64,000 nucleotides of DNA, taken from positions 5,171,128-5,235,127 of the forward strand of contig CM057481.1 of the NCBI GenBank assembly GCA_030035585.1, in the 5' to 3' direction. Below the pieces are notes generated by a model that saw only the letters and a list, made by a program, of their open reading frames with translations, did no database searches and was not told where the DNA came from. This document shows, one piece after another, positions 58,701 to 64,000 of the stretch. The translations under genes were made by a program, and so were the position numbers. Each line of letters begins with the position of its first letter. Positions within the stretch are counted from its first letter, which is position 1. Source of the DNA: Dugong dugon. Lineage: Eukaryota; Chordata; Mammalia; Sirenia; Dugongidae.

Positions 58701-59561
58701 ATACGTGGCATTAACAGGATACAAACCATAAACATCAACACAAGAAACCCAACAGATAAACTAGATAATTGGGATCTTCTAAAAATCAAACATCTATGCT
58801 CTTCAAACGACTTCACCAAAAGAGTTAAAAGAGAACCTACAGACTGGGAAAAAATTTTTGGACAGTACAAGTCAGACAAAGGTCTAATCTCCATAATCTA
58901 CAAGAAAATCCAACACCTCTACAACAAAAAGACAACCAATCCTATCAAAAAATGGGCAAAGGAAATGAACAGACACTTCACCAAGGAAGACATTCAAATG
59001 GCCAACAGACACATGAGGAAATGCTCGCAATCACTAGCCATTAGAAAAATGCAAATTAAAACCACAATGAGATACCATCTCACCCCGGCATTACTGGCAC
59101 GAATCAAAAATACTGGAAATAACAAATGTTGGAGGGGCTGCGGGGAGACGGGAACTCTTATACACTGCTGGTGGGAATGCAAAATGATACAACCATTTTG
59201 GAAAATGATATGGCGTTTCCTCAGAAAGCTAGAAGTAGACATACCATTCGATACAGCAATCCCACTCCTAGGAATATATCCTAGAGAAATAAGAGTCGTC
59301 ACTCGAATAGACATATGCACACCTATGTTCATGGCAGCATTATTCACAATAGCAAAACGATGGAAACAACCTCGATGTCCATCAACAGATGAATGGATAC
59401 ACAAACTATGGTACATACACACAATGGAGTACTATGCAACGAGAAAGAACAACAATGAATCTGTGAACCATCTCATAACATGGATGAAACTGGAGGACAT
59501 TATGCTGAGTGAAATAAGTCAGTCACAAAAGGACAAATATTGTATGAGACCTCTATTGTAA
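55740..59561 (+). pseudogene. L1 ORF2 (endonuclease/reverse transcriptase), broken
   Basis: The overall span equals 1,274 codons, as expected for ORF2p. Endonuclease: starts MTATNSHLSIITLNVNGLNA; a TGA interrupts just before the LQETHL catalytic motif (near 55858). More stops and shifts follow to about 56,510; SDHNAIKVEIN near 56,420 marks the domain end. Frame 0 resumes at 56517-56915, moves to another frame at 56924-57140, another at about 57145-57625, and returns for 57693-59561. That last 622-codon piece has RT motifs [13 protein letters not shown] and LFADD (near 57834), the thumb region and the C-terminal Cys-rich segment [20 protein letters not shown] catalytic residues after the breaks are kept. 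Confidence 0.95.
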
Positions 59562-61057
59562 AAACCCATGAAAAAATTCACATGCAAAATGTAACAATCC
59601 TTGTCGGTTACCAGGGATGGGGGCGGGGGAATACTAAATAGGTAATAGGTAAGTGGTAACTTGGGTGAGAGGTGAGATAGTACACAGTACAGGGGAAACT
59701 AACACAACCTGCACAAGGAAAGGTCATGGAGGCCCTATAGACACATCCAAACCCCCCGAGGGACTGAGTTGTTGGATGGAGGGCTCTGGGGACCATGATC
59801 TCGGGGAACATCTAGCTCAATTGGCATGACACTACTTATAAAGATAATGCTCTACATTCTACCTTGGTGAGTAGTGTCTGGGGTCTTACAAGCCTATGAG
59901 CGGCCATCTAAGATACTCCACTGATCTCATCCCTTCGGGAACAAGGGAGAATGAAGAGAACAGGATTCAACGAAAAGATTAGTCCAAACGACTAATTGTC
60001 CACAGCTACCAAGGCCTCCACCGGACTGAGTCCAGTACAGCTGGATGGTGCCCGGCTACCACCAATGACTCCTCTGACCAGGATCACAACAGAGGGTTCT
60101 GGGCAGAGCTGGAGAAGGATGTAGAGCATAATTTTAACTCCCACCCCCCCCCCAAAAAAAAAAAAAGAAGACCAGATTTACTGGCCTAAAGAATACTAGA
60201 GAAACCTCAAGAGTGTGGCCCCCAGACACCTTTTCAGCTCAGAGGTGAAGTTACCTTCGAGGTTCGATGTTAAACCTGGGAATGGACAGCCCAGTAAAAC
60301 TAAATGGGACTAACGAGGTACAGGAGTCCGGTGACAAGGGCCAGAAGGCAGAGGGAGAGTAGGAAACTGATGATAAGGAACACAAATTGAATAAGGACAC
60401 TGTCGATGTATTGTGAGATTGTTGACCACTGCTATAGGGCAACATTTGTAGTAACTATTAAATGGGAGGCTGTTTTGTCCTGTAAGCCTTCATCTTGGGC
60501 GAGAATGGCAGCACAATTGGAAGAGCATAGTCAATATCACTTAAATGTGTAAGTAAAAAGCTTTGAAATGGCGTTAAAATAAAATAAATAAATAAATAAA
60601 ATAAAATAAAAAACCAAATGAGACTAAAGAGGTACAGTAGTCCAGTGACAAGGGCCAGAAGACAGAAGGGGACAAGGAAGTCCCCTGGTGATAGGGAACA
60701 CAAGGTGGAGTAAGGATATTCTTGATGTGCTGTGAGATTGTTAACCATTGTCATAGGGCAACATGTGTAGTAACTGTTAAATGAAAAACTATTTTGTTCT
60801 GTAAGCCTTCATCTTAAGTGAGAATAACAGCACAGTTGGAAGAGCGTAGTCAATGTCACTGAACTGTGAATGTAGAAATTCTTGAAATGGTGTATCTTTG
60901 GCCATCTGAAATTTTCATCAAAAAAAAAAAAAAAAGGTTGAGAATTTAGAGGCTTAATACGTTGTAGGGTTGTTAACCAATGTCATAGAACAACATGTGT
61001 ACTACTATTTCATGAGAAACTATTTGCTCTGTAAGCTTTCACCTGAAGTACAATAAA

Positions 61058-61060
<3 letters not shown>
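59562..61060 (+). other. L1 3' UTR with tandem duplication
   Basis: Two copies of a ~315-bp unit begin AAAC(T/C)AAATG(G/A)GACTAA at about 60,297 and 60,610, separated by a TAAA-rich run (60,575-60,610). A shorter third unit (60,938-61,060) shares GGGTTGTTAACCAATGTCAT and AAACTATTTGCTCTGTAAGC with them. A poly(A) signal AATAAA is at 61052-61057. The L1 copy at 3482-6070 has a single full unit plus the short unit. Confidence 0.9.
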
Positions 61061-61088
<28 letters not shown>

Positions 61089-61096
61089 AAAAATAG

Positions 61097-61335
61097 AAGC
61101 TTTTCAAACAACCTAGAAGCTTTTAGGACAAGCTGGACCTTAAATCACCTATTCTACAGAGACAGAAACGACTCAAAGGGAAGCTTGGGCGTGATTACAT
61201 TTTGGAGGAGAACAAAGATATGAAACTAACTCAACCTGACTTTAAACCAAAGTTATGCATCTAAACTGGTTACAGAAAGGAAGAAAAAAGCATGGCCTGA
61301 GAGCCATCATCACATTTGGAAATAATGATTCCTAC
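61097..61335. other. Unassigned spacer
   Basis: No gene or repeat recognised. Confidence 0.45.
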
Positions 61336-61542
61336 CCCAGGAGCCCTGGTAGCACACCAGTTAAGTGCTCAGCTGCTAACAGAAAGGTTGGTGGTTCAAA
61401 CTCACCCAACGGCTCCACAGAAGAAAAACCTGGCAATCTGCTTCCATAAAGATTACAGCCTAGAAAACCCTATGGGGAGAGGGGGGCACGTCTCTGTCAC
61501 ACTGCGGTCACTATGAGTCAAAATCAACTCAACGGCACACAA
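61336..61542 (+). repeat. AfroSINE, long subtype
   Basis: GAGCCCTGGTAGCACACCAG head, CAATCTGCTTCCATAAAGAT module, AAAATCAACTCAACGGCACA tail. Confidence 0.92.
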
Positions 61543-61547
61543 AAATG

Positions 61548-61705
61548 TAGCAGTGGTGCAGTGGCTCAGAGCTACGGCTACTAACCAAAAGATCGGCAGT
61601 TCAAACCCACCAGCTGCATCTTAGAAACCCTATGGGGCAGTTCTCCTCTGTCCTATAGGGTTGTTATGAGTCAGAATCAACTCAAAGGCAACTGGTTTTT
61701 TGTTC
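61548..61705 (+). repeat. AfroSINE, short subtype
   Basis: AGCAGTGGTGCAGTGGCTCA head, GGCAGTTCAAACCCACCAGC B-box region, TCAGAATCAACTCAAAGGCA tail. It abuts the previous copy head to tail. Confidence 0.92.
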
Positions 61706-62089
61706 TTTTTAATTGTTTACCACATATGAAACATATCACATGGTGCATCTGACATGTAGCATGTACAGATTTCTATCAGCAAATTACAGCGTAGACACCA
61801 AACACCAACCAAGTCCCAATAATTATTCCACTGCATCCCTGGTCATGCTCCCCATACCCAGCCCACCCCACCTGTTCGACAGTCTCCTGTGTCCCAACCT
61901 TACGATCAGAAACAACTACGGGAAAACTTGGCTCACCAATGTAGCTCCACGGCCCATACCAGGCGCTGGTACATGGTAAGCATCTTTTCCTCTTTTCAAG
62001 GAAAGAATGGAAACATTTATTCAAAACTCATCACCCACATACTTTACATGCCCCTACAGTGATTTTTATAAAGCTGAAAAACCAGTTAA
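61706..62089. other. Unassigned sequence
   Basis: The opposing frames at 61,713-61,979 (+) and 61,776-62,024 (-) show no motif. No gene. Confidence 0.4.
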
Positions 62090-62212
62090 TCAGCTGCTCC
62101 GTCGGAGAACGATGTGGCAGTCTGCTTCCATAAAGATTTACAGCCATGGAAATGCTACGGGGCAGTTCTACTCTGTCCTCACTATGAGTTGGGATCAACT
62201 CAACAGCACACA
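62090..62212 (+). repeat. AfroSINE, long subtype, head missing
   Basis: CAGTCTGCTTCCATAAAGAT module, CTATGAGTTGGGATCAACTC tail. The tRNA head is absent. Confidence 0.88.
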
Positions 62213-62266
62213 ACAATCCAGATCACTTGAGGATAACTCAACCTGCAGTTCCTTCAGGGAGAAAAA

Positions 62267-62470
62267 ATCAGTTGTCATCAAGTTGATTCCAATTCATGGT
62301 GACCCCATGTGTGTCAGAGTATAACTGTGCTCCATAGGGTTTTCAGTGGCTGATATTTTTGGATGTAGATGACCAGGTCTCTCCTCCAAGGCACCTCTGG
62401 ATAGACTTGAACCTCCAACCTGTCGGTTATCAGCGGAGCACGTTAACCTTTTGCACGACCCAGAGACTCC
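62267..62470 (-). repeat. AfroSINE, RTE-module subtype
   Basis: Tail GTTGTCATCAAGTTGATTCC at left, module GTAGATGACCAGGTCTCTCC, head GTTAACCTTTTGCACGACCC at right. Confidence 0.9.
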
Positions 62471-63666
62471 TATAAAGCTGAATTAGTTGCCAATATTTTG
62501 ACCTAAAAATTCACATTTCTGGGTTCTGTTGAAACTCAGTTGGGGCAATAGTGGGTACACATTCACCCGAGGCAGTGCTGGCTGGAACAGAGCGTCAGCT
62601 GCCTGCAGGCTCAGGCCTGACCCACTCACCAAATCCTTCCGACCCTGCGTCACTCATGGGCACCCGGGCGCCCGCAAGGCTAGCTGTCTGAACCTGGACA
62701 CTTCTGAGCGTGAAAGAGGGTACCGGGAATAACCACAGTGGGACAAGCTGGCATCAGTGGGACGTATGGTCACCCCATACGGGTCACCCATTTTGGCTCC
62801 CACGTCAATACCTGTTTCCGGTAAGCCATTATTCTCTTCTAACCCAACTGCTTCAGTGTGCTGCGTTCACCAGTTTTGCTCTGGGACTGAGAGGACAGGA
62901 AACTTTAATTTCTAATTAGTAAATGGCTTAAGGGGACAATCAGAACGGAAAAAGAGAAAACGTTCCAGAAGCAGGGCCAGTGAGGAAAAGTGGGACAAGC
63001 TGAAGGAGGCAGGTCTTCCTTGTCCTGGGAATCATCCTTAACTTCCCATCGAATTCCATCAAACCCCGTGAACTTGTTGACCATCCGAGGCTTTATCTGC
63101 TGAAATCTTACAAGGAAGTTCAGACCGTACTGTTAAGGTTCCCTGTGTGGGTCTGCAAGGGTCACTCTGTGTCTTCAGAGGCTAGCTGATGGTGGGAATG
63201 GTAAATTTCTGATATCTTTTAAGCTCCTCTGAAACTGAGCAACTAACTAGTCAAAAACCTAGCACGCCATCGCTCCTCCTCACGTGCCGTCAAGATCTCC
63301 TATCATAATGAACTCAAGGCACAGCTGGGCTCCTCACCAAATGTGGAGGCCATTAGTTGGAAAACAGTTTGAAATGCTCCAGCTTTGGACTCACATAATC
63401 AAAATCAATTAATGCACCGTTTGGGAGCTTCTATATACATCCATCCCTGAGGCAGCAAGCTTTCCAAAGTAACCAGTTAAGACTGTGGCACAATCTTACA
63501 GTGTTTGTCCAGTCACTCCAGTCATATTAGACTGGTTGCCTTCACGAATATTCTCTCCTTTTCCTACACGAAAAAAAGTTAGGGATGACTACCTTCACTT
63601 GAAGAAGGAAAAAAACAGAAAAAGCCACTATTCTAGAAAAGCTTTGAAGGAACAAAAAGAAAAACA
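62471..63666. other. Unassigned sequence, no gene seen
   Basis: Moderately GC-rich around 62,560-62,830. Plus frames at 62,529-62,732 and 62,710-62,919 have no recognised domain or paired splice sites. Confidence 0.4.
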
Positions 63667-63677
63667 TGTATCTAGTA

Positions 63678-63849
63678 CCCAAAAGAACCCAAAACCAAAC
63701 CTATTACTGTCAAGTTGATTCCGACTCACAGCGACCCTATAGGATGGAGTAGAAGTGCCCCTTAGGGTTTCCAAGGAGTGGCTGGTGGATTAGAACTGCA
63801 GACCTTTCAGTTAGCAGCTGAGCTCTTAACCACTGCGCCACCAGGGATC
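63678..63849 (-). repeat. AfroSINE, short subtype
   Basis: Full length with a perfect 11-bp duplication TGTATCTAGTA at 63667-63677 and 63850-63860. CAAAACCAAACCTATTACTG tail, ACCACTGCGCCACCAGGGAT head. The intact duplication marks a young copy. Confidence 0.96.
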
Positions 63850-64000
63850 TGTATCTAGTAGAGTAATCTTTAATGACGGTGAGCCCTTGGAGGCATCCCA
63901 GGATTTAGGGGTGAGAACTCATCTGAAACAGCATACTGGGTGTTAAAATGGGCATTTACCTTTGGAGAACAAAAAAAGGTTTAGTCAAATAACCAACAGA

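Larger units (their letters stand above)
52546..61082 (+). mobile_element. Full-length L1 retrotransposon (8.5 kb)
   Basis: It is bounded by a perfect 14-bp target-site duplication, AAAAGCAAAAATAG, at 52532-52545 and 61083-61096, after a TTTT/AAAA target. Order: 5' UTR with GC-rich tandem monomers (52546-54131), ORF1 (54132-55308), a long inter-ORF spacer (55309-55739), ORF2 (55740-59561), 3' UTR (59562-61060) and poly(A). At 8.5 kb it is clearly longer than the usual 6-7 kb. ORF2 is broken, so this copy cannot move on its own. The intact duplication and low decay suggest a fairly recent insertion. Confidence 0.97.

Noticed and set aside
57693-59561. 622-codon frame as a host gene
   Set aside because: It is the RT-to-C-terminal part of L1 ORF2, in order with the rest of a full-length L1.

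Overview
This window is mammalian nuclear DNA from an afrotherian, most likely an elephant. The evidence is its repeat content. More than thirty copies of a tRNA-headed SINE with a 3' tail shared with an RTE (BovB-clade) LINE run through the whole window; this is the AfroSINE type of Afrotheria, and I recognise the consensus from elephant sequence. The L1 and RTE copies are of the same lineage, and older eutherian repeats (MIR, MER20, Tigger1, ERVL/MaLR LTRs, L1M) lie beneath them. There are no prokaryotic features. I found no host gene I can name, so the window is intergenic or a set of large introns. Three splice-bounded open segments are listed as weak exon candidates: 2723-2889 on minus, and 17076-17197 and 42447-42756 on plus.

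Layout. 1-8 kb: SINEs, one candidate exon and a 5'-truncated young L1 (3482-6070) with a 12-bp target-site duplication. 8-16 kb: an RTE-derived non-autonomous element, an old L1M (8803-10643), a tRNA-Gly-headed SINE, MER20, further L1M 3' ends and an ERVL-type LTR. 16-31 kb: SINEs, a 27-unit 21-bp minisatellite (19434-20015), a 124-bp tandem triplication (20873-21246), a second MER20 and RTE fragments. 31-42 kb: hAT elements, an L1 3' end, a GT/GA microsatellite, an LTR fragment running straight into a 17/19-bp minisatellite, and more SINEs. 42.9-45.5 kb: an essentially full-length Tigger1 DNA transposon on the minus strand. 45.6-46.2 kb: three stacked SINEs. 47.8-48.9 kb: a 1.1-kb CA-rich tract. 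50.9-51.7 kb: RTE 3' end on minus. 52.5-61.1 kb: an 8.5-kb full-length L1 with a 14-bp target-site duplication, tandem 5' monomers, a complete ORF1 body, a broken ORF2 and a duplicated 3' UTR. 61-64 kb: more SINEs.

The only proteins that can be assigned are transposon proteins: L1 ORF1p and ORF2p and the Tigger transposase. All are broken at least once. The most interesting features are structural. The L1 has 266-bp promoter-type monomers, a small ORF whose stop overlaps the ORF2 start as ATGA, and a 3' UTR built of repeated units. SINEs and RTE elements share modules combinatorially. Two minisatellites have units that carry perfect 10-bp palindromes and higher-order repeat structure.

All family names come from memory of consensus sequences, without a database search. 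SINE and ancient-repeat edges are good to about 5-20 bases unless a target-site duplication is given.
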